Below, in pieces: positions 28,439 through 37,288 of a stretch of DNA of 64,000 nucleotides. The position numbers and the translations under genes are program-made. The notes below the pieces were generated by a model that was given only the letters and a program-made list of their open reading frames with translations, did not search any database and was not told where the DNA came from. Each line of letters opens with the position of its first letter. Position 1 is the first letter of the stretch. Origin of the DNA: Agrobacterium tumefaciens (GTDB lineage Bacteria > Pseudomonadota > Alphaproteobacteria > Rhizobiales > Rhizobiaceae); NCBI GenBank assembly GCA_017744915.1, contig JAGIAH010000009.1, forward strand, positions 572,682 to 636,681. Reading direction: 5' to 3'.

Positions 28439-29211
28439 TATAGGAGGCCTCCGTCTACGATAATGGATTGCGCCGTGATGGCGCTCGATGCCGATGATGC
28501 AAGAAACAGGCAGGGACCCGCCAGATCGGCGGCGATCAGCGTGCGTTTCAGGCACTGCCGCGCCGTGGTGGCGGTGATGCCTTCATCCGTCAGCCACAGT
28601 TCCTTCTGCCGCTCCGTCACGATCATGCCCGGCAGGAGCGTGTTGACGCGGATATTCTCCGGCCCTAGCCTGCCGGCAAGGCTTTTCGTCAGTCCGATAA
28701 TGCCGGCCTTGGCCGCCGCATAGGAGGGCAGTTCGCCCATGTTCAGCAGAAACGAGATCGATGAAAAATTGATGATCGAGGCGTCCTTCGCCTGTCGCAG
28801 ATGGGGAAGGGCGGCCTGAACGGTGAAGAACATCTGCTTGAGATTGACGGCCTGATTGGCATCCCAATAGGCTTCCGTGACGCTGTCTATATCGTGACGG
28901 TCATCCCAGGCGGCATTGTTGACCAGCACCTTGATGCCGCCGGTGGCGGCGGCAGCCGTATCCACCGTGCGCTTGATTGCGTCGATATCGCTGAGGTCGG
29001 CCCGGAAATAATGGACCGGGTGGGGCGCCGTCGCCGCAAGCCGCTCCACGAGGGCCACGCTCGGCGCTTCGGCGATGTCGATGAAGGAAACTTTCGCACC
29101 CTGCATCGCGAAAGCCTCGACCAGCGATGCCCCTATGCCGGAGCCGCCGCCCGTGACAAGCACGCCCGCATCCTTGAGGTCTGGAAATCGGGCTTGCGTC
29201 ATCGGCGTCAT
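28438..29211 (-). CDS. Short-chain dehydrogenase, probable sugar dehydrogenase
   Basis: 257 residues, classical SDR. NAD(P)-binding TGGGSGIG near the start, VNNAA, catalytic Ser in NFSSISFL and the YxxxK pair in YAAAKAG. In an operon with a lactonase, KDGal kinase and KDPGal aldolase it most plausibly oxidises an aldose such as galactose to its lactone; the substrate is inference. The frame opens at 29241, but that ATG has no ribosome-binding site and lies in an operator-like dyad. ATG 29211, preceded by GGACGAG, is preferred. First gene of the operon. Confidence 0.85.
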   Translation of the reverse strand: MTPMTQARFPDLKDAGVLVTGGGSGIGASLVEAFAMQGAKVSFIDIAEAPSVALVERLAATAPHPVHYFRADLSDIDAIKRTVDTAAAATGGIKVLVNNAAWDDRHDIDSVTEAYWDANQAVNLKQMFFTVQAALPHLRQAKDASIINFSSISFLLNMGELPSYAAAKAGIIGLTKSLAGRLGPENIRVNTLLPGMIVTERQKELWLTDEGITATTARQCLKRTLIAADLAGPCLFLASSASSAITAQSIIVDGGLL

Positions 29212-29228
29212 CTCGTCCACGGAAAGGC

Positions 29229-29257
29229 TTGATTGTTCCATTATTTGGAACTAGATT
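29229..29257 (+). promoter_or_regulatory. IclR promoter with an operator-like dyad in the spacer
   Basis: TTGATT (29229-29234) and TAGATT (29252-29257) are spaced by exactly 17 bases toward the IclR gene. The spacer contains TTCCA, five bases, TGGAA (29236-29250), a perfect dyad. A regulator bound there would block this promoter and sit next to the divergent sugar operon's start, so autorepression plus operon control is likely. A half-site ATGGAA recurs at 29265-29270. Confidence 0.6.
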
Positions 29258-29322
29258 TTACTAAATGGAATTATTCTCTTGGCGTCACGCTTATGTCAAG
29301 ACGGATGACGGTGGATGTTGCC

Positions 29323-30162
29323 ATGCCCGACGATAAAAAGCCCAATGGGGAAAAGCCCGCTGCGGTTCCGGCCTCGCAGGGGAAAACCGAAAATGCCACC
29401 GGCACGCTGGGCAAGGTCGTCTCGCTGCTGGAGCTGATCGCCTTCGCCGAAAAGCCGATGCGTTTTACCGATGTGGTGGAAGCCTGCGGCCAGCCGCGCG
29501 GCACGGTTCACCGCCAGCTTGCCCATCTCGTCGCCGAAGGCCTAGTGGATCATGCGGCCGATCAGACCTATGCGGTGGGGCTGAGGCTCCTGCAACTGGC
29601 TGCGAAAGCCTGGAGCGGCAATGATCTGCGCAGCGTCGCAGCCCCCCATCTTTCTGCCCTGCAGGAGGCAACGCAGGAATCCGTGCACCTCGCCGTTCTT
29701 AACGGCGGGCAGGTCACCTATCTCGACAAGATGGAAGGCCGGCATACATTGCGCATGCATTCGCAGGTCGGCAAAACCTCGCCGGCCTATTGCACGGGGG
29801 TGGGCAAGGCGGCGCTGTCGCTGCTGTCCGTTGATGCGCTGGCGGAACTTACGGCAGGCATGGAGTTTCACCGCTTCACGGAGGCGACGATCACGACGCC
29901 GGAGGCCCTTATCGCGGATGTGACCGTCATTCGCGAAAATGGCTACGGTTTCGACCTCCAGGAACATGAAATCGGAATTCATTGCGTCGCCGCGCCGGTC
30001 CGGGCGCCCGGCCGCAATTTTCGTGCGGCGATTTCCGTCACCGGCCCCGCCTATCGGGTGGATGTGGAACAGCTTCGCAAATGGGCCCCTCTGGTGCGCG
30101 AGACGGCCGATAAAATTTCCGTGGAACTTGCCTGCAGATTATCCCCGGTTGCGGATGATTGA
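29323..30162 (+). CDS. IclR-family transcriptional regulator of the sugar-acid operon
   Basis: 279 residues. A disordered N-terminus of about 25 residues precedes a winged helix-turn-helix (GKVVSLLELIAFAEKP, TDVVEACGQPRGTVHRQLAHL). An IclR effector domain follows, with YLDKMEGRHTLRMHSQVGK and YCTGVGKAAL. It probably senses a sugar acid or its keto-deoxy form, as KdgR-type IclR proteins do, and controls the divergent SDR-dgoK-dgoA-lactonase operon. ATG 29323 has GGTGG eight bases upstream; ATGs at 29293 and 29305 in frame are alternatives. Confidence 0.9.
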   Translation: MPDDKKPNGEKPAAVPASQGKTENATGTLGKVVSLLELIAFAEKPMRFTDVVEACGQPRGTVHRQLAHLVAEGLVDHAADQTYAVGLRLLQLAAKAWSGNDLRSVAAPHLSALQEATQESVHLAVLNGGQVTYLDKMEGRHTLRMHSQVGKTSPAYCTGVGKAALSLLSVDALAELTAGMEFHRFTEATITTPEALIADVTVIRENGYGFDLQEHEIGIHCVAAPVRAPGRNFRAAISVTGPAYRVDVEQLRKWAPLVRETADKISVELACRLSPVADD

Positions 30163-30373
30163 GGAAAAGCGCGGGGCGCACGCTCGCGGATTTCCCTGCC
30201 GAAAAGGGCGTGCGGCCACCCGTTTATGTGCGTTCGATATTATTTTCGATTATTCTGATTTAAGTTTTCAACTTTTGTTTGCATAAATCGATTTGCTGAG
30301 TAACATCCCCATGATTTCCGGGCAAAGGCGGGTCTTTGCGGCGGCATTTTCTCATTCTCGAAGAACAGCTTTG

Positions 30374-31114
30374 ATGCAGAAAACAGAAACGGCCGCCGTT
30401 CAGTCGATTGGTGTGGATTGCGTTCGCGAGATCGCCGATCTGAACACGCAGTTCGATATATTCCGCTTCCTGAAACGGCTGACGGAGGCCTGGGAATTCC
30501 GGGCTTTCATGGTGCTCGACCTGTCGTCGGAACTGGCGAGCGAATTGTCGCAATATACCATCATCACCAGCTGGCCGGCCGAGCTTTTGCAGCGTTACGA
30601 CGAAGAGGGCATGCTGCAAAACAGCCGGGTCATGGCGCAGCTGAAAAAATCGACCATACCTTTTTCGGTCTCCAGGGATTTTCTGCTCAGGGGCGACGAG
30701 CGTATCGCCAAAAAAACGGTGATCAGCCTTTTCGAACGTTTTGAAATGATCAATTCGGTCTGGTTTCCCGTTCACGACATCACCATGATGCGCGGCGCCG
30801 TATCCTTCTCCGGCAACAAGACAGCGCTTCCCGCCAGCCAGCTCGCGGAGCTTTTTTACATTTCCAGCCACATCTTTGCGCGGCTGTCTGAAATCCGCCG
30901 CCTCGATCTGCGGGTTCCCGAGACATTGAGCGAGCGGGAGCTCGACTGTCTGAACTGGACCGCCGCCGGCAAGACCAGTGCCGAGATTGCCGAAATCATG
31001 ATGCTGTCGGAACATACCATCAATCACTACCTGAACCGGGCGACGAAAAAACTCGACACGGTCAACCGCACCCAGGCCGTCGCCAAGGCGCTGCGGGTTG
31101 GCCTGATAAAATAG
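30374..31114 (+). CDS. LuxR-type regulator with autoinducer-binding-like domain (LuxR solo)
   Basis: 246 residues. An N-terminal domain of the autoinducer-binding kind (about 15-165) and a C-terminal GerE-type helix-turn-helix (LSERELDCLNWTAAGKTSAE and MLSEHTINHYLNRATKKL). The stretch aligning with the conserved YxxxxxxxxDP of AHL-binding proteins reads QRYDEEGMLQNSRV, so the key Asp-Pro appears lost and AHL binding is doubtful. No luxI-like gene is in the window. ATG 30374 gives the usual LuxR length; ATG 30311 would add 21 residues. The NrtA/NasS-like gene follows after 78 bp. Confidence 0.82.
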   Translation: MQKTETAAVQSIGVDCVREIADLNTQFDIFRFLKRLTEAWEFRAFMVLDLSSELASELSQYTIITSWPAELLQRYDEEGMLQNSRVMAQLKKSTIPFSVSRDFLLRGDERIAKKTVISLFERFEMINSVWFPVHDITMMRGAVSFSGNKTALPASQLAELFYISSHIFARLSEIRRLDLRVPETLSERELDCLNWTAAGKTSAEIAEIMMLSEHTINHYLNRATKKLDTVNRTQAVAKALRVGLIK

Positions 31115-31192
31115 CGAAATCGTAATTTTATCATTGTGATAAAGCGCTTCCTGGGCGATCCTTCTTTCGAATCACCGGAAAGGAGAAATCGT

Positions 31193-32416
31193 TTGCCGGA
31201 ACGGCATAGGGTAAAAGCGGGATTTTCTCCGACTATCGATTGCGCCGTGCTGATAGCCGCTGCCGAAAAAGGCTTTGCTGCCGATGAAGGCATAGAACTG
31301 GACCTTTTCCGAATGCAGTCCGCGCGCGCGGTGCTTACCGCACTTGCCGAGGACGGCGTTCATATCGCACATTTGCCGGCTCCGGTTCCGGTGGGGTCCG
31401 CCGTCGGGCTCGATGACCTGCCGGCCGATATTGTCGGCGTTTTCACGCTTTCCCTTGGCGGATCGGCAACGACCGTTTCGCACGGATTTTATGACGAACT
31501 TTACCGCGAGGGGATGAAGCTGCCGGATCCGGCCGCCTTTGGACGGGCAATGGCCCGCGTCTGCGCTGCGCGGCGGGCGGCGGGCGCAAATCCGCCGGTC
31601 TTTGCGGTCGAGGATATCGTCTCCACGCCCTTTTATGCCCTGCGTTATCTGCTCGGAAGCTGTGGCGTGCTGCTCGGCCGGGACATGGAAATCGTCGAAG
31701 CCCTGCCGAAGGCGATGCCGGGGCTGATGGAAAGCGGCAAGGTCGATGCGCTCTGTACCGCCGAACCGTCCGGCAGCGCCGTGGTGCTGGGTGGCGCCGG
31801 ACGCATCGTCACCACCGGGGCGTTGATCTGGCACAATGCGCCGGAAAAGATACTGGCGGTTAAAAGAGGCTGGGCGGAGGAGAACGCCACCCTGCTGGAA
31901 GGGCTACTGCGCGCGCTTTACCGCGCCGGCGAATGGTGCGCCAATGCCGCCAATATCGAGGAACTGGCCGGCATCCTCGCCGCCCCTCAATATATGGACG
32001 AAAACGGTGAGTTTCTGCTGCCAGCGCTGACGGGCTATATTTCCACCTCGCAGCGGGACATGCGGCGTTATCCTGAGTTTTTCGTGACGAGTGCGAAGGC
32101 CGCCAATTTCCCCTGGCAGAGCCAGGCTCTCTGGTTTTTCAGCCAGATGTTGCGCTGGGGCGAAATTCCCGCCGAAAGCCGGTTCGATGCGGATGTCATG
32201 GAGGCTGCGCGCAATGCCTACCGGCCGGATATTTTCCGCAAGGCCATGAAGCCGCTTTTCGTGCCGGTGCCGGGCGCGAACCTGAAGCTGGAAGGCACGC
32301 TCAGGGAACCGGTGCATGTCGGCGCGTCGCGCACGGGCCTCGTGCTCGGCCCCGACTGTTTTTTCGACGGTCGTGTCTTCGACCCGGAAACGCTGGCGAT
32401 GGACGACGAAATCTGA
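31193..32416 (+). CDS. NrtA/CmpA/NasS-like nitrate-binding-type protein, no signal peptide
   Basis: 407 residues. Periplasmic-binding-protein fold of the nitrate/bicarbonate type: VKAGFSPTIDCAVLIAAAEK, FAVEDIVSTPFYALRYLL, and KILAVKRGWAEENATLLEGL, holding the Lys expected near the ligand. It has neither signal peptide nor lipobox. TTG 31193 is fixed by AAAGGAGA five bases upstream; translation from it begins MPERHRVKAGFSP, already the domain. A cytosolic form without permease or ATPase genes resembles the nitrate sensor NasS, but no NasT lies nearby; a LuxR-type regulator precedes it instead. Ligand unknown. Confidence 0.82.
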   Translation: MPERHRVKAGFSPTIDCAVLIAAAEKGFAADEGIELDLFRMQSARAVLTALAEDGVHIAHLPAPVPVGSAVGLDDLPADIVGVFTLSLGGSATTVSHGFYDELYREGMKLPDPAAFGRAMARVCAARRAAGANPPVFAVEDIVSTPFYALRYLLGSCGVLLGRDMEIVEALPKAMPGLMESGKVDALCTAEPSGSAVVLGGAGRIVTTGALIWHNAPEKILAVKRGWAEENATLLEGLLRALYRAGEWCANAANIEELAGILAAPQYMDENGEFLLPALTGYISTSQRDMRRYPEFFVTSAKAANFPWQSQALWFFSQMLRWGEIPAESRFDADVMEAARNAYRPDIFRKAMKPLFVPVPGANLKLEGTLREPVHVGASRTGLVLGPDCFFDGRVFDPETLAMDDEI

Positions 32417-32544
32417 AATCGCAGCGTTAAATCGTCGCGAGCGCTTCACCTTGACGCTTTGGCATTGGCGAAGCGCTCCGGCTTGTCTATGGATGGCGCG
32501 GAATGAAGCCCGTATCCGGCCGGATGATATAGCGGAGTAAAATT

Positions 32545-33675
32545 ATGGCAGAGGTCAGCAAGAACCAGGTCGAAAAGGCGTTGGAAGCCGTCATCTATCC
32601 TGGCAGCGGCAAAAGCATCGTGGCGCTCGGCATGGTCTCGGAAATCTTCATCGCCGACGCGAAAGCCTATTTCTCGATCACCGTGCCGGCCGACAAGGCC
32701 TCCGAAATGGAGCCCCTGAGGCTTGCGGCCGAACGGGCGGCCAAAAGCGTGGAAGGTATTGCAGGCGCAGTCGTCGCGCTGACCGCCGATCGCAAGCCCG
32801 GCCAGCAGCAGCCTGCACCCGCACGTCCCGCCGCGGCAACCGGCCGGCCGGCCACGCAACCCGGCTCATCCAAAGTCGGTGTACCGGGCGTCCGCGCCAT
32901 CATCGCCGTGGCCTCGGGCAAGGGCGGGGTCGGCAAATCGACGACGGCCGTCAATCTGGCGCTTGGCCTGCAGACGCTCGGCCTCAAGGTCGGCATGCTC
33001 GATGCTGATATTTACGGCCCTTCGCTGCCTCGGCTCCTGAAGATTTCCGGCCGTCCGCAGCAGCAGGAAGACCGCATCATCCTTCCCATGGAGAATTACG
33101 GGCTGAAGGTCATGTCCATGGGATTTCTGGTGGATGAGGAAGCCGCGATGATCTGGCGCGGGCCGATGGTGCAGTCCGCGCTGATGCAGATGCTGCGCGA
33201 AGTGGCCTGGGGCGAGCTGGATGTACTGGTGCTCGACATGCCGCCCGGCACGGGTGACGCGCAGCTCACCATCGCCCAGCAGGTGCCGCTTGCCGGTGCG
33301 GTCATCGTTTCCACGCCGCAGGACCTGGCGCTGCTTGATGCGCGCAAGGGCATCACCATGTTCCGCAAGGTGGAGGTGCCGCTGCTCGGCGTCATCGAGA
33401 ATATGAGCTATTTCATCGCGCCGGATACCGGCGCGCGCTACGATATTTTCGGCCATGGCGGTGCCAAAGCCGAAGCGGAGAGGATTGGCGTGCCGTTCCT
33501 CGGCGAAGTGCCGCTCACCATCTCCATTCGCGAGATGTCGGATGCCGGAACGCCGGTCGTCATTGCCGAGCCGGATGGCCCTCAGGCCGCGATCTATCGC
33601 GATATTGCCGAAAAAGTCTGGGCCCGCATCGGCGCGGGCGAGAGAAAAGCCGCGCCGAAAATCGTTTTCGAATAA
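32545..33675 (+). CDS. mrp: Mrp/ApbC-family Fe-S cluster carrier ATPase
   Basis: 376 residues. An N-terminal DUF59/MIP18-like domain (about 1-80), then an Ala/Pro linker, then a deviant Walker A P-loop ASGKGGVGKST, LDADIYGPSLP and DMPPGTGDAQLT. Members deliver Fe-S clusters to apoproteins. The cluster-bridging CxxC that normally follows ENMSYF is replaced by IAPDTGARYDIFG, so both cysteines are missing. Start ATG 32545 after GGAG. It stands apart, 128 bp after the NasS-like gene. Confidence 0.93.
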   Translation: MAEVSKNQVEKALEAVIYPGSGKSIVALGMVSEIFIADAKAYFSITVPADKASEMEPLRLAAERAAKSVEGIAGAVVALTADRKPGQQQPAPARPAAATGRPATQPGSSKVGVPGVRAIIAVASGKGGVGKSTTAVNLALGLQTLGLKVGMLDADIYGPSLPRLLKISGRPQQQEDRIILPMENYGLKVMSMGFLVDEEAAMIWRGPMVQSALMQMLREVAWGELDVLVLDMPPGTGDAQLTIAQQVPLAGAVIVSTPQDLALLDARKGITMFRKVEVPLLGVIENMSYFIAPDTGARYDIFGHGGAKAEAERIGVPFLGEVPLTISIREMSDAGTPVVIAEPDGPQAAIYRDIAEKVWARIGAGERKAAPKIVFE

Positions 33676-33681
33676 TGCGCT

Positions 33682-33706
33682 GCCTGTCCGCATAAACCGG
33701 ACAGGC
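33682..33706 (+). terminator. Hairpin after mrp, weak terminator candidate
   Basis: GCCTGTCCG and CGGACAGGC form a perfect 9 bp stem with a 7-base loop just past the mrp stop. No immediate T-run. The rest of the 336 bp gap up to corA (33676-34011) shows no gene and nothing further I can name. Confidence 0.45.
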
Positions 33707-34011
33707 GTCTGCCCGTTTCGAATAATCTTTTGAAAACAGAAGATTAATCGTAAAGTATCGGGCATTTCTCGCGGGGTTGAGCTCCAGAAATGCTTTGCCT
33801 GCAAGGCTGTCACGAAAAAATATTGCTTGATTGCGCCTCGCTTTGGGCGCATACGCCTGCGCCGTTTGGCTCTCGGTCCATCGGGCTGGCGGGACATGAT
33901 GTCCTGCGCGTTCCGGAGTGCCCTGAAGTGTCGTCCAAAGGTTTGCCGACCGCAAACAGGATATGTTAAGCAGCATTGCGGCAAGCCTGCGATGTGGAGC
34001 GGAGAAACGGA

Positions 34012-34989
34012 TTGATAAAAGCCTATCGCGCCAATTGCGAGGCGATCAGCCTGTCGACAGACGACGGCTCCGGACCGATTCCCGACGACATCGTCTGGAT
34101 CGATCTCGTCAATCCGGACAGGGCGGAAGAGCAGCGTGTGGAAAAGCTGCTGGGCGTGGAACTGCCGACGCGCGAAGACCTGAAGGACATCGAGCCTTCC
34201 AGCCGCCTCTATATGGAAGACGGCAACGTCTTCATGACCGCCTCTCTGGTGTGGAAGGCGGATTCGGACGATCCGGGCCTTACCGATGTCGCCTTCATTC
34301 TGGTCGGCAAGCGCCTGGTGACGATCCGTTATGCCGAGCCGAAATCCTTCCACCTCTTCATTGCCGCCATCACCCGCACGCCGCACGAGATGCGCAGCGG
34401 CACGGCGCTGCTTTTGAAACTGCTCGAAACCATCGTCGACCGCACGGCGGAAATTCTCGAAAATTCGGTCGCCGGCATCGACAATCTCGCCGCCGACATT
34501 CTCGGCAGTCAGGCTCGTTCCAAACGCAAGGCGCCGCGCTATCTTGAAGACCGCCTGACCAATATCGCCGCCTATCACCGGCTGATCTCGAAGGTCCGCG
34601 TCAGCCTCGCATCGCTGGCGCGGCTACAGACCTTCCTCTCCACCAGCGATCAGGCTCGCGATGATAGGGGGGCCAAGGAACAGGGCAAGTCGATCGGGCG
34701 CGATATCCAGTCGCTGAACGAACATGCCTCCTTCGTTTCCGGCAATCTGACCTTCCTGCTGGACGCCTCGCTTGGTATCATCAACATCGAGCAGAACAGC
34801 ATCATCAAGATTTTTTCCATCGCTTCGGTGGTGTTTCTGCCGCCGACGCTGGTGGCCTCCGTTTATGGAATGAACTTTCAGCTCATGCCGGAGTTGAACT
34901 GGACATTTGGTTATCCGCTCGCGCTCGTCATCATGCTGATGTCCGCCATCATCCCGTTTCTCTTTTTTCGTTGGAAGGGCTGGCTCTGA
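34012..34989 (+). CDS. corA: CorA-family magnesium transporter
   Basis: 325 residues. Pentameric Mg2+/Co2+ channel of the inner membrane. Long cytosolic N-terminal part with many helices, then two C-terminal membrane segments (about 262-285 and 297-318). The first ends in the selectivity motif YGMNF, followed by MPELNW. Start set at TTG 34012, preceded by the strong GGAGCGGAGAAACGGA; an upstream TTG at 33976 lacks such a site. kup follows 15 bp later, so Mg2+ and K+ uptake genes form one transcription unit. A second CorA-superfamily gene is at 53657-54652. Confidence 0.93.
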   Translation: MIKAYRANCEAISLSTDDGSGPIPDDIVWIDLVNPDRAEEQRVEKLLGVELPTREDLKDIEPSSRLYMEDGNVFMTASLVWKADSDDPGLTDVAFILVGKRLVTIRYAEPKSFHLFIAAITRTPHEMRSGTALLLKLLETIVDRTAEILENSVAGIDNLAADILGSQARSKRKAPRYLEDRLTNIAAYHRLISKVRVSLASLARLQTFLSTSDQARDDRGAKEQGKSIGRDIQSLNEHASFVSGNLTFLLDASLGIINIEQNSIIKIFSIASVVFLPPTLVASVYGMNFQLMPELNWTFGYPLALVIMLMSAIIPFLFFRWKGWL

Positions 34990-35004
34990 GGAGCCAGGAT
35001 CATC

Positions 35005-36924
35005 ATGTCCCAGATCGCTGACAAGGATGTTGCCGAGAAACCGGATGCGGATGACGAGCACAGGAACAAGGGGCTTTATGCCGCGATCCTTGGTTCCATC
35101 GGCGTTGTCTACGGCGATATCGGCACCAGCCCGCTCTACGCCTTCCGCGAGGCCCTGCGGCCGATCGCCTATGACGGCGTGACGCAGGAAGAAGTCATCG
35201 GCCTCACGTCGCTGATGATCTGGTCTTTGACGATCATCGTCACCTTCAAATATATCACCCTGCTGCTGCGCGCCGACAATGACGGCGAAGGCGGCACGCT
35301 GTCGCTGCTGGCGCTGCTGATGAAGACGGCGGGCACCCATCGCGGCGTTCTCATCGTCCTCGGCCTCATCGGCGCGGCCCTGTTTCTGGGCGACGCCATG
35401 ATCACGCCGGCACTGTCAGTGCTTTCGGCGTTGGAAGGCCTGAAGCTCGTCACGCCGGAAATGGACGCCTTCATCATTCCGATTTCCGTTGGCATTCTCA
35501 TCGGCCTCTTCGCCATTCAGTCCCACGGTACGGGCACGGTGGCGAAGTTCTTCGGGCCGATCACCGCGGTCTGGTTCATCGTCATGGGCCTGGCGGGCCT
35601 TATCCACATCGCTGACGATTTCAGCATTCTTTTTGCTTTCAATCCCTGGCATGCCGTCGAGTTTCTGGCGAATGAAGGCTTCTACGGCATAGTCGTGCTC
35701 GGCGCAGTCTTCCTGACGATCACCGGGGCCGAAGCGCTTTATGCCGATCTCGGCCACTTCGGCCGCCGTCCCATCCAGTGGGCGTGGTTCTGTCTGGTTT
35801 TCCCGGCCTTGACGCTGAACTATCTCGGGCAGGGCGCGCTGGTGCTGAAAGACCCGGCTGCCATGTCCAATCCCTTCTATCTGATGTTCCCGCAATGGGC
35901 GATACTGCCGGCTGTCATTCTCGCCACGGCCGCCACCATCATCGCCAGCCAGGCGGTCATCACCGGTGCGTTTTCGCTGGTGCGCCAGGCGATCCATCTC
36001 GGCTATCTGCCGCGCATGGAAATCCTCTTCACGTCTGAAACCAATACCGGGCAGATTTACCTGCCGGCCGTCAACACCATCCTGCTGTTCGGCGTCGTGG
36101 CGCTGGTGCTCACCTTCAAGAGCTCGGATGCGCTGGCCACCGCTTACGGTATTTCGGTTACCGGCGCGATGGTCGTCACCAGCCTGATGTTCTTCGAATT
36201 CGTGCGCAAGCGCTGGCAATGGTCGGTCTGGCTGGCAATTGCCGTGCTGGCCCCGCTTCTGGCGCTGGAACTGATCTTCCTCGGCGCGAACCTGCTGAAG
36301 ATCCACGATGGCGGCTATGTGCCGGTGTTGCTGGCAATTGCCTTCACCGTCATCATGACCACCTGGCAGCGCGGCTCGAAAATCCTTTTCGCCAAGACCC
36401 GCCGCGGCGATGTGCCGTTGAAGGCCTTCGTCGCTTCGGTGGAAAAGGAAAGTGCCCATGCGCCGGTGCGTGTGCCGGGCACCGCGATCTTCCTCACCGG
36501 CGATCCGGAGGCAGCACCAGCGGCATTGCTGCACAATCTCAAGCATAACCATGTGCTGCACGACAAGAACGTCATCCTGACGATCCGCACCGAGGACCAG
36601 CCGCGCGTTCACCCCGAAGATCGCTATACGCTGACGAAGCTGAGCGAACGTTTTGTCGTGGTCGAACTGCATTTCGGCTTCATGGAAACCCAGAACGTCA
36701 CCCAGGCGCTGGGTTATCTGAGACGCACCGGCTACAAGTTCGACATCATGTCGACCTCGTTTTATCTCGGTCGCCGCAAGCTGGTGCCAGATCCGAAATC
36801 GGGCATGCCCGGCTGGCAGAACCGCCTGTTCATCGCGCTTGCCGAAACCGCTGCCGACCCTTCCGACTATTTCCGCCTTCCGGCCAACCGTGTGGTGGAG
36901 CTGGGTTCGCACGTCGTCGTCTGA
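35005..36924 (+). CDS. kup: Kup-type potassium:proton symporter
   Basis: 639 residues. Low-affinity K+ uptake system. About twelve hydrophobic helices fill residues 25-450, beginning with [17 protein letters not shown], the family signature. [18 protein letters not shown] and [12 protein letters not shown] follow. The C-terminal 190 residues are a cytosolic domain ([20 protein letters not shown]). Length and start are standard. Cotranscribed with corA. Rhizobia often carry more than one kup; this is the only one in the window. Confidence 0.96.
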   Translation: MSQIADKDVAEKPDADDEHRNKGLYAAILGSIGVVYGDIGTSPLYAFREALRPIAYDGVTQEEVIGLTSLMIWSLTIIVTFKYITLLLRADNDGEGGTLSLLALLMKTAGTHRGVLIVLGLIGAALFLGDAMITPALSVLSALEGLKLVTPEMDAFIIPISVGILIGLFAIQSHGTGTVAKFFGPITAVWFIVMGLAGLIHIADDFSILFAFNPWHAVEFLANEGFYGIVVLGAVFLTITGAEALYADLGHFGRRPIQWAWFCLVFPALTLNYLGQGALVLKDPAAMSNPFYLMFPQWAILPAVILATAATIIASQAVITGAFSLVRQAIHLGYLPRMEILFTSETNTGQIYLPAVNTILLFGVVALVLTFKSSDALATAYGISVTGAMVVTSLMFFEFVRKRWQWSVWLAIAVLAPLLALELIFLGANLLKIHDGGYVPVLLAIAFTVIMTTWQRGSKILFAKTRRGDVPLKAFVASVEKESAHAPVRVPGTAIFLTGDPEAAPAALLHNLKHNHVLHDKNVILTIRTEDQPRVHPEDRYTLTKLSERFVVVELHFGFMETQNVTQALGYLRRTGYKFDIMSTSFYLGRRKLVPDPKSGMPGWQNRLFIALAETAADPSDYFRLPANRVVELGSHVVV

Positions 36925-36965
36925 TAGAGGCAGCCTTCCGGCGGCGCGCGGGTTCCTGTTTCCTT

Positions 36966-37079
36966 CGTCATACCGGCCTTGAGCCGGTATCCAGCCAGCC
37001 CAAGTCCTTGGGCTGAAGGGAGTCTTCTCGCCGCGCGAGAGGCGCGTCGGCTGGGTTCCGGCTCAAGGCCGCAATGACG
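36966..37079 (+). repeat. Dispersed palindromic repeat, complete copy
   Basis: Left arm 36966-36996 and right arm 37049-37079 are 31 bp inverted copies with about 27 matching positions, starting CGTCAT and ending ATGACG. Between them is a second hairpin, CAGCCCAAG/CTTGGGCTG. It aligns with the truncated copy at 18176-18249. It makes up most of the kup-to-hydrolase gap and looks like a non-autonomous mosaic element of the rhizobial intergenic type. Confidence 0.85.
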
Positions 37080-37160
37080 GATGTGGCGATGCCCTGTCGG
37101 ACAGTTATGGCCGACACATGGAAACCCGATGTACCGCCCCGCGCATTAGAATATGTTCAC

Positions 37161-37213
37161 ACATTAATGTGAATCCGCATCCGCGCGCGGCGTTAACCAA
37201 GCATCAAGGTTAA
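37161..37213 (+). promoter_or_regulatory. Two dyads upstream of the cell-wall hydrolase gene
   Basis: ACATTAATGT (37161-37170) is a perfect 10 bp palindrome flanked by TTCAC and GAA. TTAACC, nine bases, GGTTAA (37193-37213) is a second dyad nearer the gene. Both are AT-rich spots in a GC-rich gap and sit 75-130 bp before the start, where regulator sites or the promoter would be expected. No regulator can be named. Confidence 0.4.
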
Positions 37214-37288
37214 TAAGAGATTCTCGAACACCTGTAGCGAATATGGTTGTCGGTGTTCGGAGTGCTGGTTTTGCGTTCGAAAAGTGTA

